Positions 24,995 through 34,378 of a stretch of DNA of 64,000 nt are shown here, piece after piece (the first letter of the stretch is position 1; every line of letters begins with the position of its first letter). The position numbers and the translations under genes were made by a program. A model generated the notes under the pieces. It saw nothing but the letters and a program-made list of their open reading frames with translations. It had not been told where the DNA came from and did no database searches. Source of the stretch: Fimbriimonadaceae bacterium (GTDB taxonomy: Bacteria; Armatimonadota; Fimbriimonadia; Fimbriimonadales; Fimbriimonadaceae); contig JADLBH010000038.1 in the NCBI GenBank assembly GCA_020847855.1, positions 1-64,000 on the forward strand, in the 5' to 3' direction.

Positions 24995-26500
24995 GTGAAG
25001 ATTCTCGTCATCGGGAGCGGGCCGATCGTGATCGGGCAGGCTGCGGAATTCGACTACGCCGGGACCCAGGCATGCCGGGCGCTCCGGGAGGAAGGCTGCG
25101 AGGTCGTCCTGATCAACAGCAACCCGGCCACGATCATGACCGATCCCGAGACTGCGGACGCCGTCTACATCGAGCCCTTGACCGTGGACTTTTGCGAGAG
25201 GGTCATTGCCAAGGAGCGGCCCGAAGGGCTCCTTGCGACCTTGGGGGGCCAGACCGGGCTCAACCTCGCTTCCCAACTCGCGGCCGCCGGCGTTTTTGAG
25301 AAGTACGGGGTGCGGCTGCTCGGCACGAAGCTCGAGTCCATCCAGATGGCCGAGGATCGAGAGCTCTTCCGGGCTCTGATGCGCGAGATCGGCGAGCCCG
25401 TACCCGAGAGTTGGATCGTGGAGTCCGAATCCGACCTGGAGGCACTGCTCGACACCGTTCCCTACCCCTGCATCGTCCGGCCCGCGTACACCTTGGGGGG
25501 CACAGGAGGGGGCGTAGCCTACGACCGTGAGGCCCTTTGGGAGATCGGCCGAAAGGGCCTCAAGCTCTCGATGCGGTCGCAGCTCATGGTGGAGCGATCG
25601 CTGTTGGGGTGGAAGGAAGTCGAGTACGAGGTCATGCGCGACTCCGCGGGAACGTGCATCACGGTCTGCAACATGGAGAACCTCGACCCTATGGGGGTCC
25701 ACACCGGTGACTCCATCGTCGTCGCCCCCTCGCAGACCTTGACCGACATCGAGTACCACATGCTCCGCACGGCCTCTCTCAAGATCATTCGAGCCTTGGG
25801 GATCGAGGGCGGGTGCAACGTCCAACTCGCCGTGAATCCGGACAGCTTCGACTACTACATCATCGAAGTGAACCCGCGAGTGTCGCGGTCCTCGGCGCTC
25901 GCCTCCAAGGCGACCGGTTACCCGATCGCGCGGGTGGCCGCCAAGATCGCCCTCGGGATGCGCTTGGACGAGATCCCGAACAGCATCACGGGCACCACGA
26001 AAGCGTCGTTCGAGCCCAGCTTGGACTATTGCGTGGTCAAGATTCCCCGCTGGCCGTTCGACAAGTTCGTGAGCGGCGACCGGACGCTCGGCACCCAGAT
26101 GAAGGCCACTGGAGAGGTCATGGCGATTGACCGGACCTTCGAAGGAGCGCTCGTGAAAGCGGTAGCGGGTTTGGAAGTTCGGAACAAGGACCTCGACGAT
26201 CTCGGTTACCGCAAGGCCACCGAGGAAGAATTGGCGGAGTTCGTACGGGTTCCGACCGACGGTCGGCTTTGGGCCTTGGCCGAGGCCCTACGTCGAGGGT
26301 GGACGATCGCCGAGGTGAACCGTCTTTCCAAAGTGGACCCCTGGTTCCTCGAAAAGATCAAGGGAGCGGTCCAGAGTCCTCCCCCCAACCCCATTGCCTA
26401 CAAGATGGTGGACACTTGCGCAGGGGAGTTCGACTCTCGCACCCCGTACTACTACGCCACCTGCGAAGCCGAGAGCGACATGGTGGCCGATCCCTCGTGA
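24995..26500 (+). CDS. carB: Carbamoyl-phosphate synthase large chain, N-terminal half only
   Basis: The 501-residue protein covers only the first half of CarB: the carboxyphosphate domain ([73 protein letters not shown]) and the oligomerisation domain, ending just before where the second synthetase domain would begin ([16 protein letters not shown]). Normal CarB is about 1070 residues. The stop overlaps the next gene's GTG by 4 bp and no second half follows, so this is a split CarB like those of some archaea and Aquifex, or a truncation. It begins at GTG directly on the nucleotide-binding strand. Confidence 0.88.
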   Translation: MKILVIGSGPIVIGQAAEFDYAGTQACRALREEGCEVVLINSNPATIMTDPETADAVYIEPLTVDFCERVIAKERPEGLLATLGGQTGLNLASQLAAAGVFEKYGVRLLGTKLESIQMAEDRELFRALMREIGEPVPESWIVESESDLEALLDTVPYPCIVRPAYTLGGTGGGVAYDREALWEIGRKGLKLSMRSQLMVERSLLGWKEVEYEVMRDSAGTCITVCNMENLDPMGVHTGDSIVVAPSQTLTDIEYHMLRTASLKIIRALGIEGGCNVQLAVNPDSFDYYIIEVNPRVSRSSALASKATGYPIARVAAKIALGMRLDEIPNSITGTTKASFEPSLDYCVVKIPRWPFDKFVSGDRTLGTQMKATGEVMAIDRTFEGALVKAVAGLEVRNKDLDDLGYRKATEEELAEFVRVPTDGRLWALAEALRRGWTIAEVNRLSKVDPWFLEKIKGAVQSPPPNPIAYKMVDTCAGEFDSRTPYYYATCEAESDMVADPS

Positions 26501-28983
26501 TCTGGGCTATGGCGCTCCTGGCGAGTCCTCCGAGCTTGGCCCTCGACTACGCTACTTTCACGGGTCTGAGCGTGAGCGTGATGGACATTCCCGTCGTGAT
26601 GGGCTCGTCGTTCCAGCTTTTCGACGCGGAGAGTGGGAAGGGGCTCTATAGCTCTCGCTGGGCCCCACAGACGGTGGAGCTCCATGGCGATGGCAAGACG
26701 AGCATCCGGTTCCTGGCCCTCGACGGTAGGTTCACCGGAACCCATTCGCTTCAGCGAACCCTCGAGGGTTTTGAGGTTCGGTACCGGTTCACCTGGAAGG
26801 GCGAGAGGGCCGCTCGATTGGAGAACAGCTTGGGGCTGCTCTGGAGCTCGTGCTTCGCCGATGGGAGCGCCAGGGTGGACGGCGGGACCCCGTGGCCCCT
26901 GGATCGCCCGATGGTCGGTTCGCGCCGCGCGCGTCGGGTCGGATCCGCCGGCGAGGAGGTGCACCTCGATGGCGGCGTGATCGCGGTGAGCGTTGCCACC
27001 GAACCACCCACGAAGTTAAGCCTCTTGGATGGCCGGGGCTCGACGGACTCGTGGGCGCTGGGCCGGGGGGCCTTCTGGGTGGGGCAAGAAGCGATCAAGA
27101 TCGCTCCTAACCAAACGGTGGAGTTCACCGCAAGGTGGGAACTGGATGCGCCAGGCCGAGTCCGGGCGTCACCCTTGGAGCGGGTCGCCAGCGAGTCTCC
27201 CTTCTCCGAAGCCGTGGAGCCCGCAGCGCCGCTCCCCCTCCTGCCCGCTCCAAGGGAGCGCCGGGAAAGGCGAGGATGGCTCCCGATGGGCTCGGGGCTG
27301 GTGGGCAAAAGTTCTGGGATCCCCATGGCTTTCTTGAGGTCGCGATGGCTCCTGGATGGCCAGTTTGGCCCTCCTGCGAAGCTCTCTACCCGCGTAGGGA
27401 ACCTGGGCTTGCCCGCGGAGGGATATCAGGTTTCGATCGGGGAAGAGGGGATCGAGGTCATAGGCCAAGACGAGGCAGGGCTCGCGAACGGCCTCGCGTG
27501 CCTCTCCGGCCTGGCAGTCGCCCAGGCTGGTGTCCTTGGCTGGAAGCACCAAACGGTCAAGGACTGGCCCAACGTCCGCTGGCGCGGCGTCCACCTCTTC
27601 CAAGGTGACCCCTCGTGGCACAAGAAGCTCGCGCTGGGAGTGCTGGGGCCGCTACGGTTCAACCATGTGGTGGTGCAATGTGAAAGGACGCAGTGGGAGA
27701 GCCTGCCCCCAGGGCCCGCCACCGATATGGGGAAGGACGACCTCGCCAAGCTCTTCCAGCAGTACCAAGATTCCGGGATCGAGCCCATCCCACTCATCCA
27801 GAGCCTGGGCCATATGGAGTGGCTCTTCGCGAACGGGAGGCTCAAGCACCTGGCGGTCAACCCGGACGTGCCGTACACGCTCGATGCACGCCGGGCGGAG
27901 GCGCGGGAGGTCATGGGCAGGGTGTGGGACGAGGCCGTGGCGCTGCTCCGTCCCAAGGCGGTGCACTTTGGCCTGGACGAGTTTGGCAACCGAGGTTTGC
28001 CCGACGATCCGGGCTTGGAGACCCGGCTGTGGACGGCGATGGTGCCCAGCCTGGAAGCCGTCGCCCGACGCAACCGCGTGGAGGCGATGGCTTGGGGGGA
28101 TGTGATGCTCGCGCCGAGCGAGGCCCTGGACGCCGCCCACGCCCCGAGCGAGGCGGAGGCGGCAAAGCGGAGGGCGGTCCTCCCTCGTTCGTGGCGGGTT
28201 GCGGATTGGCACTATGCGCCCGAGGACAACCCAGCAAAGTACGTGAGCCTGCCGCTCTGGACGGCCCGGGGTCACCGCGCCGTGGCCGCGAGTTGGGACA
28301 AACCCGAGAACATTCAAGGCACCGCCCTCGCGGCCTCGATGTTTGGGACCGGCTTCCTGCAAACGACCTGGGCAGGGTACACGACCGACGAAGGTTCCGC
28401 CTATCGCGAGGCGGGGCAGTTCGCAGCCTACGCGGAGGCAGCTTCGTGGGCCTGGTCGGGCAAGGCCCCGCCCGCCTCGGCCAAGGGCTACGTCCAGCGT
28501 GCACTGTTCGAGGCTCCCCTCGAGCCCGCTGGCCGTTCTGGTACCGCCCTCTCGCTGGGTGCTTTTGACCGCGAAGTCAAGCTCGGGCGGATCGGGTTCT
28601 TCTCGATCGCGCCCATCCAATTGCTCACGCCGGTCTCTAGGGCGGGTCGGGACGGCTTCTCGCCGGTCACCCTTCGCGTCAGCGTTGCGGCGAGCCAGCT
28701 CGCCCTGCTGGTGGACTGCTTGGCCTGGCTGGGCGAAGGTCACGAGCTCGCAACCGTCACCGCCGAGTTCGAGGACGGGAGCACGGAGTCCGGGATCGTT
28801 CGGTATGGAGCCCATGCCCGCTCGCCCGAGGACCGTCGCCCCACGACGACCCTGGCTTCGAAGGACGGAAAGGGACTCTTCCGAATGCGTCTCCACGGCA
28901 AGTCGAAGGTGGTGGCGATCACCCTCGACGCCAAGGACTCCATGGGTGGCCTACGCGTCCACGGTGCCACACTCGTGCGATGA
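26497..28983 (+). CDS. GH20-like glycoside hydrolase (putative beta-N-acetylhexosaminidase)
   Basis: The 828-residue protein starts at a GTG overlapping the carB stop, with a leader [16 protein letters not shown]. The middle (about residues 300-630) resembles GH20: a GH20b-like entry ([26 protein letters not shown]), then [20 protein letters not shown] and HFGLDEFGN, where the Asp-Glu pair corresponds to the GGDE catalytic pair. N- and C-terminal beta domains flank it. It probably cleaves terminal amino sugars from chitin- or murein-derived glycans outside the cytoplasm. The gene overlaps the next by 4 bp. Confidence 0.7.
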   Translation: MIWAMALLASPPSLALDYATFTGLSVSVMDIPVVMGSSFQLFDAESGKGLYSSRWAPQTVELHGDGKTSIRFLALDGRFTGTHSLQRTLEGFEVRYRFTWKGERAARLENSLGLLWSSCFADGSARVDGGTPWPLDRPMVGSRRARRVGSAGEEVHLDGGVIAVSVATEPPTKLSLLDGRGSTDSWALGRGAFWVGQEAIKIAPNQTVEFTARWELDAPGRVRASPLERVASESPFSEAVEPAAPLPLLPAPRERRERRGWLPMGSGLVGKSSGIPMAFLRSRWLLDGQFGPPAKLSTRVGNLGLPAEGYQVSIGEEGIEVIGQDEAGLANGLACLSGLAVAQAGVLGWKHQTVKDWPNVRWRGVHLFQGDPSWHKKLALGVLGPLRFNHVVVQCERTQWESLPPGPATDMGKDDLAKLFQQYQDSGIEPIPLIQSLGHMEWLFANGRLKHLAVNPDVPYTLDARRAEAREVMGRVWDEAVALLRPKAVHFGLDEFGNRGLPDDPGLETRLWTAMVPSLEAVARRNRVEAMAWGDVMLAPSEALDAAHAPSEAEAAKRRAVLPRSWRVADWHYAPEDNPAKYVSLPLWTARGHRAVAASWDKPENIQGTALAASMFGTGFLQTTWAGYTTDEGSAYREAGQFAAYAEAASWAWSGKAPPASAKGYVQRALFEAPLEPAGRSGTALSLGAFDREVKLGRIGFFSIAPIQLLTPVSRAGRDGFSPVTLRVSVAASQLALLVDCLAWLGEGHELATVTAEFEDGSTESGIVRYGAHARSPEDRRPTTTLASKDGKGLFRMRLHGKSKVVAITLDAKDSMGGLRVHGATLVR

Positions 28984-30029
28984 AGGTCCAGGAGATTCTG
29001 GAGCAGGCAGTGCGCGAACGGAAGGCTCCAGGGGTCGTCGCAGCGTGGGGCACAGCCACGCAAGCGCGGTTTGCCTCCGCGGGCCGGCTGACGTTCGCCG
29101 AGGACTCGGACCCGGTCAGTGATCGCACCGACTTCGATCTCGCTAGCCTCACGAAGCCGATCGCGGTGGCGTCCGTCTGCATGGTCCTGGAAGGTCTGGG
29201 CGAGTTTTCTTCCGAGGAGCCGGTGAGCGGCACTCTGCCTGAGTTGAAAGGGCCGGGAACCACCTATGGGCATCTGCTCCGGCACGATTCGGGCGCAGCA
29301 GCCTATTGCAACCTCGAAGGCGCAGGGTTGGAAGGCGACCGTGCCCTGGATGCGCTGTTGACGCTGGAGGATCCTTCTCCCGTCGGTGGCTCGCCCGTCT
29401 ACTCTTGCGTAGGTTATATCCGGCTCGCCGAGGCCCTCCGCCGTCGGACAGGCAAGCCGATTGACGCGCTCTTCGAGGAACGGGTGAACCGGCCTCTGGG
29501 GACTCGCTTCCGGTACAACCCAGGCATTCCCGGTGTTGCCCCGACGGTGGCCTGGGAGCCTTGGCGAGAACGGTGCTTGGAGCGAGCGGGGCGGTCTGCC
29601 CCCTTGCCCTGGGTTACCGGGGAGCCCCACGATCCGCTCGCCTGGCTCTTGGGCGGGGTGAGCGGGAACGCAGGGCTCTTCGGCTCGGCTCGTGACCTGG
29701 CGGAGTACGCCCAAGCGGTCCTTGCAGACCGCGCACCCTTCCCCGGGAAGGTGTGGCAACGTTACACCGATGCACGGACCGCGAATGCGGACCGCGTCCT
29801 GGGCTGGCACTTGAAGTCGGACTCGGGTAGCTCGGCGGGCCCCTCGTGGGGCCGGAGCTCAGTGGGCCACACCGGATTCACCGGCACCATGTTGTGGATC
29901 GAGCCGGAACGGCAGTGCTTTGCTGCCTTGCTCGCATCCGCCGTACATCCTCAAGGCGACCCTGTCCCGTTTCGGAGCGTCCGGCCCAGGTTCAGCGAAG
30001 CTGCGATCCAGAGCTTGCCGAAGGGCTAG
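28980..30029 (+). CDS. Beta-lactamase-fold serine hydrolase
   Basis: The 349-residue protein is a class C/PBP-like hydrolase. Ser56-x-x-Lys59 (DLASLTKP) is the nucleophile motif, PVYSCVGY holds the catalytic Tyr where the family usually has YSN, and GHTGFTG is the third (HxG) motif. No signal peptide is visible, unlike many relatives. It overlaps the GH20-like gene (ATGA), which suggests joint action on muropeptides or similar substrates. The Cys in place of Asn is unusual. Confidence 0.85.
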   Translation: MKVQEILEQAVRERKAPGVVAAWGTATQARFASAGRLTFAEDSDPVSDRTDFDLASLTKPIAVASVCMVLEGLGEFSSEEPVSGTLPELKGPGTTYGHLLRHDSGAAAYCNLEGAGLEGDRALDALLTLEDPSPVGGSPVYSCVGYIRLAEALRRRTGKPIDALFEERVNRPLGTRFRYNPGIPGVAPTVAWEPWRERCLERAGRSAPLPWVTGEPHDPLAWLLGGVSGNAGLFGSARDLAEYAQAVLADRAPFPGKVWQRYTDARTANADRVLGWHLKSDSGSSAGPSWGRSSVGHTGFTGTMLWIEPERQCFAALLASAVHPQGDPVPFRSVRPRFSEAAIQSLPKG

Positions 30030-30045
30030 TCCTAGAAATCTAGGA
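30030..30045. terminator. Short hairpin after the hydrolase gene
   Basis: TCCTAG and CTAGGA pair across an AAAT loop immediately after the stop codon. The stem is 6 bp and there is no T-run. It may contribute to termination between the convergent hydrolase and etfA genes. The other 75 bp of the gap show nothing recognisable. Confidence 0.3.
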
Positions 30046-30118
30046 CAAGAGGGCGGTATAAGCGCACTGAGCCGCGGGAGCGTGATTGCTCTCCCCTTCG
30101 CGATTTCCCGTCGGCTCC

Positions 30119-31015
30119 TTACTCCTTGGGCCCCAGCTTCGCGACAATCTCCGGGATTGCCTCGAAGAGGTCGGCTACCAACCCCAGGTCAGCGGTCTCG
30201 AAGATCGGCGCGTCGGGATCCTTGTTGATCGCTACGATCGCCTTGCTGTCCTTGATCCCCGCGACGTGCTGGGTGGAACCGCTCACTCCCGCGGCAATGT
30301 AGAGGTCTGGCGCGACGATCTTGCCCGTTTGCCCAACCTGAAGCTCGTTCGGGGCGATTCCGCTGTCCACGGCGGCGCGGGTGGCGCCCACGGCGGCACC
30401 GAGGCGATCGGCCAAGCCCCCGATCACTCGCTCGAAGGTTTCGGCATCCTGGAGCGGCCTCCCGCCCGTCACGACGCACTTTGCCTGGGCGAGGTCGGGC
30501 CTGGAGCCTCCCCGGACGGTGGTTGCGACCCTGGTCGCGAGCTCGGGGCCGAGTGGCGGGGCAGCGGCCACAGCGACCGCACTCCCGGCCTCGGCTGGCA
30601 CGATTCCCGCGGCACGGAACGTCAAGAAGACCGGCTCGACCAGCGTTTCCACCGTGGCGAGGACGCTTCCCGCGAGAATGGGCCGGACGAACCGGTTGGG
30701 CGCCTCGAAGCGCACCACGTCAGTGACCATGGCGGCCCCCACGAGCCCTGCCGCCCGTGCCATGAGGTCCTTCGTCGCCATCGAGGAGACGGCGACGACA
30801 TGGCTGTAACCCACGGCGGCGGCCGCGACGCACGGCGCAAGCACATCGGCCGTGGGTGCCTCTGTCGCCCCGAGTGTCATGACCTGCGCGGCTCCGTAGC
30901 CTGCCCCGGCGCTCCCGTGGACGAGCAGGACGTCGAACTCCGCCCCGAGCGAAGCCGCGAGGCCGCCGCAGACCGGGAGCTCGGCCTCGGAGAAGGCGAC
31001 ACAGAGCAGCTTCAT
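30119..31015 (-). CDS. etfA: Electron transfer flavoprotein subunit alpha
   Basis: The 298-residue protein has the C-terminal FAD-binding segment in canonical order: VTGGRPLQDAETFERVIGGLADRLGAAVGATRAAVDSG (split), QVGQTGKIVAPDLYIAAGVSGSTQH and AIVAINKDPDAPIFETADLGLVAD. With EtfB it passes electrons from acyl-CoA and other dehydrogenases to the quinone pool. Length is close to the family norm. Its ATG overlaps the etfB stop (ATGA), so etfB-etfA is one translation unit. Confidence 0.96.
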   Translation of the reverse strand: MKLLCVAFSEAELPVCGGLAASLGAEFDVLLVHGSAGAGYGAAQVMTLGATEAPTADVLAPCVAAAAVGYSHVVAVSSMATKDLMARAAGLVGAAMVTDVVRFEAPNRFVRPILAGSVLATVETLVEPVFLTFRAAGIVPAEAGSAVAVAAAPPLGPELATRVATTVRGGSRPDLAQAKCVVTGGRPLQDAETFERVIGGLADRLGAAVGATRAAVDSGIAPNELQVGQTGKIVAPDLYIAAGVSGSTQHVAGIKDSKAIVAINKDPDAPIFETADLGLVADLFEAIPEIVAKLGPKE

Positions 31016-31749
31016 ACCAGCCCTCGCGACTTCAGCTCGGTGAGCAACTCGTCTACGCTCGCCACCTTTCTGCCTGGTGGCCTCGGTGGAAGAGCGGCCA
31101 GGTGCGTCAGCCTAACCCGAGGGCTGGCCGAGGTGCCCCTCCCTCGCTTGGCGAGCGGCTTGCTGCGCGCCTTGATGATTCCTGGAAGGGCGATGTACCG
31201 AGGCTGGTTCATGCGGAGGTCGGTCGTCACGACGCACGGCGTCTTCATCCTCAGGGACTCCTCCCCGGAGTCCGTTTCGCGGTCCACCGTGACCTCGCCG
31301 ACCCCTGGGGTCAGCTTGCAAGCGAACGTAGCCTGAGGCCAGCCCAGCATGGCCGCCATCATTTGGCCCACCTGGTTGGAATCGTCGTCTGTGGACTGCT
31401 TACCCATGAGGACAATGTCGGGCGCGACCTCTTGGACGAAGGCGACCAGTTCCGCGGCGATCACGCTCGCGTCGAGTCCGTCGGTGGTCTCAATGAGGAC
31501 TGCCTCGTCCGCCCCGATCGCCAGGGCCTTCCGGAGCTGCTCCTCGCACTCGGGGCCACCGATACTCACGGCGACCGTGTATGTGGAGGGATCGCGCTCT
31601 TTGATCCGCACCGCTTCCTCCATCGCGATCTCGTCAAATGGGTTGATCTCGAATTTGACACCGGCCACGTCGAGCCCGGTGCCGTCGGCCAACGGTTTGA
31701 CCTTCGCATAAGGGTCTACCACCCGCTTGATCGGAACGACGATCTTCAT
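31012..31749 (-). CDS. etfB: Electron transfer flavoprotein subunit beta
   Basis: The 245-residue subunit begins MKIVVPIKRVVDPYAKVK and contains KFEINPFDEIAMEEAVRIKE, VLMGKQSTDDDSNQVGQMMAAMLGWPQATF (split) and VTTDLRMNQPRYIALPGIIKAR, all diagnostic for EtfB. The C-terminus is slightly extended. It is first in the etfBA operon. The 85-bp divergent gap to the M61 gene must contain promoters for both. Confidence 0.96.
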   Translation of the reverse strand: MKIVVPIKRVVDPYAKVKPLADGTGLDVAGVKFEINPFDEIAMEEAVRIKERDPSTYTVAVSIGGPECEEQLRKALAIGADEAVLIETTDGLDASVIAAELVAFVQEVAPDIVLMGKQSTDDDSNQVGQMMAAMLGWPQATFACKLTPGVGEVTVDRETDSGEESLRMKTPCVVTTDLRMNQPRYIALPGIIKARSKPLAKRGRGTSASPRVRLTHLAALPPRPPGRKVASVDELLTELKSRGLV

Positions 31750-31834
31750 CCTCGATTCAATGTACCAATGAGATCGTCACGGCTCGGGCCTTTCTCGGGT
31801 GCAAACCTCGGTCAGGATTCGGTATTACTCCCGT

Positions 31835-33592
31835 ATGGCACGCGGACGCATGGTTCTGCTCTCCTTCTCCCTGCTTGCGGCGATCTCCCACGCGAAGGCA
31901 ACGTACGAAGTCACGGTGGACGGTACGACGGGTGGGTTGACGATCGCCATCACGACCCCGGCGCAAGGAGGGAAGGTGGAATTCCAGATCCCCAACTGGG
32001 CCCCTGGATCGTACCGATTGGCGAACCACTACAAGTCGGTGAGCGAGGTCAAGGCCTGGGTGGGAGGAGCCGATGCCGTCCCTGACCATCCTTCCGACAC
32101 CCTGTGGTCGGTTTCGGCCGGCGACGGTAAAGAAGTTCGGTTCCAGTACCAAGTGCCAGGCCGGATCAACTCCGGAACGGTCCATTTCTCCGGCCCTAGC
32201 ACATATATGTACATGGTCGGCCGGCTCAAGGAGCCGATCCTGCTCCGACTCAATCTCCCCGAGACCTGGGCTTCGGCGTGTGGGTTGGACTCAACCGCCA
32301 AGAACGAGTACTCGGCACCGGGCTACGACGTCCTGGCCGACAACCCGGTCACGGTGGGCAACTTCGTCTCCGACACCTATACCGTGAACGGGGTGCCGCA
32401 CCAGATCGTCTACCACAGTGGCGATGCCTCCGGCGTGGATCGCAAGAAGGTGATTGACTTCTGCACCTATGTGACAAAGTCGCAGGCCGACTTTTGGGGC
32501 GGGCTACCTTTCAAGAAGTACGTCTGGCACTTCTCCCCCTTCAATGCGCAGGACGGTGGATGGGGGCTCGAGCACCTGAGCAGCACGCAGATCGGCCTGG
32601 CCACAGGGCTCGGCCAAGGCACGATCAGCGTCTGCTCGCACGAGTACTTCCACGCCTGGAACGTGAAGCGGGTTCGTAGCTCCGTCCTTGGACCCTTCGA
32701 CTATCAAGTCCTCCCCAAGACCGGTGCTCTCTGGTGGCTCGAGGGTGTCACCGACTACTACGCCGACGTCCTACTCCACCGATACGGCTACTTCGGGGAT
32801 GACTACTTCATGGAGAACATCCTGAGCAACGTCAACCGGACGCGGTCGAACCAGCAGCGGTTCGAGGTGAGCCCGTATGATGCCAGCTACCGCGTGGGAG
32901 AGGCTGCCAACGGGCAAGGGAACAGCTCCGGCTTCGGGGTCAACTATTACAACACGGGCTGGCTGCTCGGGCTTTGCCTCGACATCGAGCTCCGGACCCA
33001 AACCGCGGGCCGTCGCTCGCTGGACGATGTAGCGCGGGGGCTCTACGAGGTCTGCAAGGACGGGAAGCCCGGTTTTGCGGAAGACGAGATCCGGAAGCAA
33101 CTCGTGAAGTTCGGTGGGGATGCTCTGGGCACCGCGTACGACAACTGGGTGATGAAGCCAGGAGAGCTCCCCGTGGAAGAGCAGCTAGCCAAGATGGGAC
33201 TCGTGATGACCATTGCAGAGCGAGAGCTACCCAGCTTGGGCATTGCGGGCAACTTTGACCGCACGAAGAACGTCTTGCTGGTCGGTGCGGCGAGCGGAAA
33301 CGCGGAGCAGCTCTTCGAGCCGGACGACGTGATCGTGAGCATCGCAGGCAAGGAGATCACGGCTGCGAACGGGAACCCCACCCGGGCCCTGAGGGCAGCG
33401 GAAGCAGGGCTGAAGATCGGTAGCACCGTGGACGTGGTGATCCGACGGGGAAGCGACACCAAGACGGTCTCGCTCCAGGTCGGTGCCCGCACCGTCTCGC
33501 AACCCAAGATCGAGGCAGGCCCCACTCACGGGGCCACTAAGAAGCTTCGGGACGGCTGGTACTTCGCGGCGAAGCCTCGTCTGGTGCCGTGA
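31835..33592 (+). CDS. M61-family aminopeptidase with PDZ domain
   Basis: The 585-residue secreted peptidase has a leader (MVLLSFSLLAAISHAKA), the M61 N-terminal beta domain, the zinc site CSHEYFHAWNVKR with downstream Glu in WWLEGVTDYYAD, and a C-terminal PDZ domain (about residues 470-560, LVGAASGNAEQLFEPDDVIVSIAGKEI split). It should remove N-terminal Gly/Ala. The ATG at 31835 starts with positive residues before the leader; an earlier in-frame ATG exists at 31799. Its 3' end overlaps the convergent nuclease gene by 56 bp. Confidence 0.9.
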   Translation: MARGRMVLLSFSLLAAISHAKATYEVTVDGTTGGLTIAITTPAQGGKVEFQIPNWAPGSYRLANHYKSVSEVKAWVGGADAVPDHPSDTLWSVSAGDGKEVRFQYQVPGRINSGTVHFSGPSTYMYMVGRLKEPILLRLNLPETWASACGLDSTAKNEYSAPGYDVLADNPVTVGNFVSDTYTVNGVPHQIVYHSGDASGVDRKKVIDFCTYVTKSQADFWGGLPFKKYVWHFSPFNAQDGGWGLEHLSSTQIGLATGLGQGTISVCSHEYFHAWNVKRVRSSVLGPFDYQVLPKTGALWWLEGVTDYYADVLLHRYGYFGDDYFMENILSNVNRTRSNQQRFEVSPYDASYRVGEAANGQGNSSGFGVNYYNTGWLLGLCLDIELRTQTAGRRSLDDVARGLYEVCKDGKPGFAEDEIRKQLVKFGGDALGTAYDNWVMKPGELPVEEQLAKMGLVMTIAERELPSLGIAGNFDRTKNVLLVGAASGNAEQLFEPDDVIVSIAGKEITAANGNPTRALRAAEAGLKIGSTVDVVIRRGSDTKTVSLQVGARTVSQPKIEAGPTHGATKKLRDGWYFAAKPRLVP

Positions 33593-34358
33593 AGCCAGGC
33601 GAGCGGCGACAGAGCGGCAAGAAGTCGCAGCCCGAGCAAAGCGCCTTGCCCACGGGCTCGTGCCCTTGCCAGTCCCGGTCGAGGATCTCGTTGCCCAAGG
33701 TGACGAGATCCTCCCGCAACTGAGCCAAGGAGGTCTCGTCCAGCTCACTGCTCGCCTTGGCCCCCGAGCGGACTGCGACGATCGTTGCGATCACGCGGTG
33801 GCCGGGCACCGCTTCCTTGAGAAGCAACTGGTAACAGGACATCGCCAGGTTCCCGGCGACGTCCTCGGCCTCGACCGACTCCCGCCCAGTCTTGTAGTCA
33901 ATGACTTCCAAAGTGCCGTCCTCGTGCTCGTCCACCCGGTCCACTCTCCCGCGTAGGACGAACCGGCCAAGGTCGAGCGTGAGGGTCTTCTCTACGTAGA
34001 GCGTTGCCTGGGTGGGTGCCTCCGCCCAGTGCCGCTCGATGTGTCGCTCGAGGATCTGCTTGCCCTCGGCGAGATCCTGTAGCATCTCGTCCTGGCTGGA
34101 ATACCCCGCCTCGACCCAGTTCTCCTCCAGGGCGGCCACAGCCTGGTCCACGGTCTGGATCCCGATGTCGTTCGTGTCGTGGAACCGTTGAAGGGCATGG
34201 TGCAGGCTGGTCCCGAAGGAGAAGTTCCGCCTCGCCCGGCGGTACCAGTTGCCGCGGCTGTCCACGTAAGTCCAGAGGTACATGGTCGGGCATGCCAGGT
34301 ATGTGGTCAGCTTCGATGGGCTTAGGGTCGGCCTGCGCACGGGTTCATTGTAGTGCAC
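33537..34358 (-). CDS. PD-(D/E)XK nuclease with probable Fe-S cysteines (Cas4/AddB-like)
   Basis: The 273-residue protein has RecB-type nuclease motifs: RGRVDRVDEHEDG followed by EVIDYKTG (Asp...Glu-x-Lys core) and a QLLL helix. One Cys near the start (Cys23 in LACPTMY) and three at the end (CSGCDFLPLC) match the four-Cys arrangement that holds a 4Fe-4S cluster in AddB and Cas4. The protein is as short as Cas4, but no cas genes or CRISPR repeats are present. It likely acts on DNA ends. The upstream gene gatB is divergent, 20 bp away. Confidence 0.82.
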   Translation of the reverse strand: MHYNEPVRRPTLSPSKLTTYLACPTMYLWTYVDSRGNWYRRARRNFSFGTSLHHALQRFHDTNDIGIQTVDQAVAALEENWVEAGYSSQDEMLQDLAEGKQILERHIERHWAEAPTQATLYVEKTLTLDLGRFVLRGRVDRVDEHEDGTLEVIDYKTGRESVEAEDVAGNLAMSCYQLLLKEAVPGHRVIATIVAVRSGAKASSELDETSLAQLREDLVTLGNEILDRDWQGHEPVGKALCSGCDFLPLCRRSPGFTAPDEASPRSTSRPEAS

Positions 34359-34378
34359 AAGGGTACGCTCTTCCCCGC

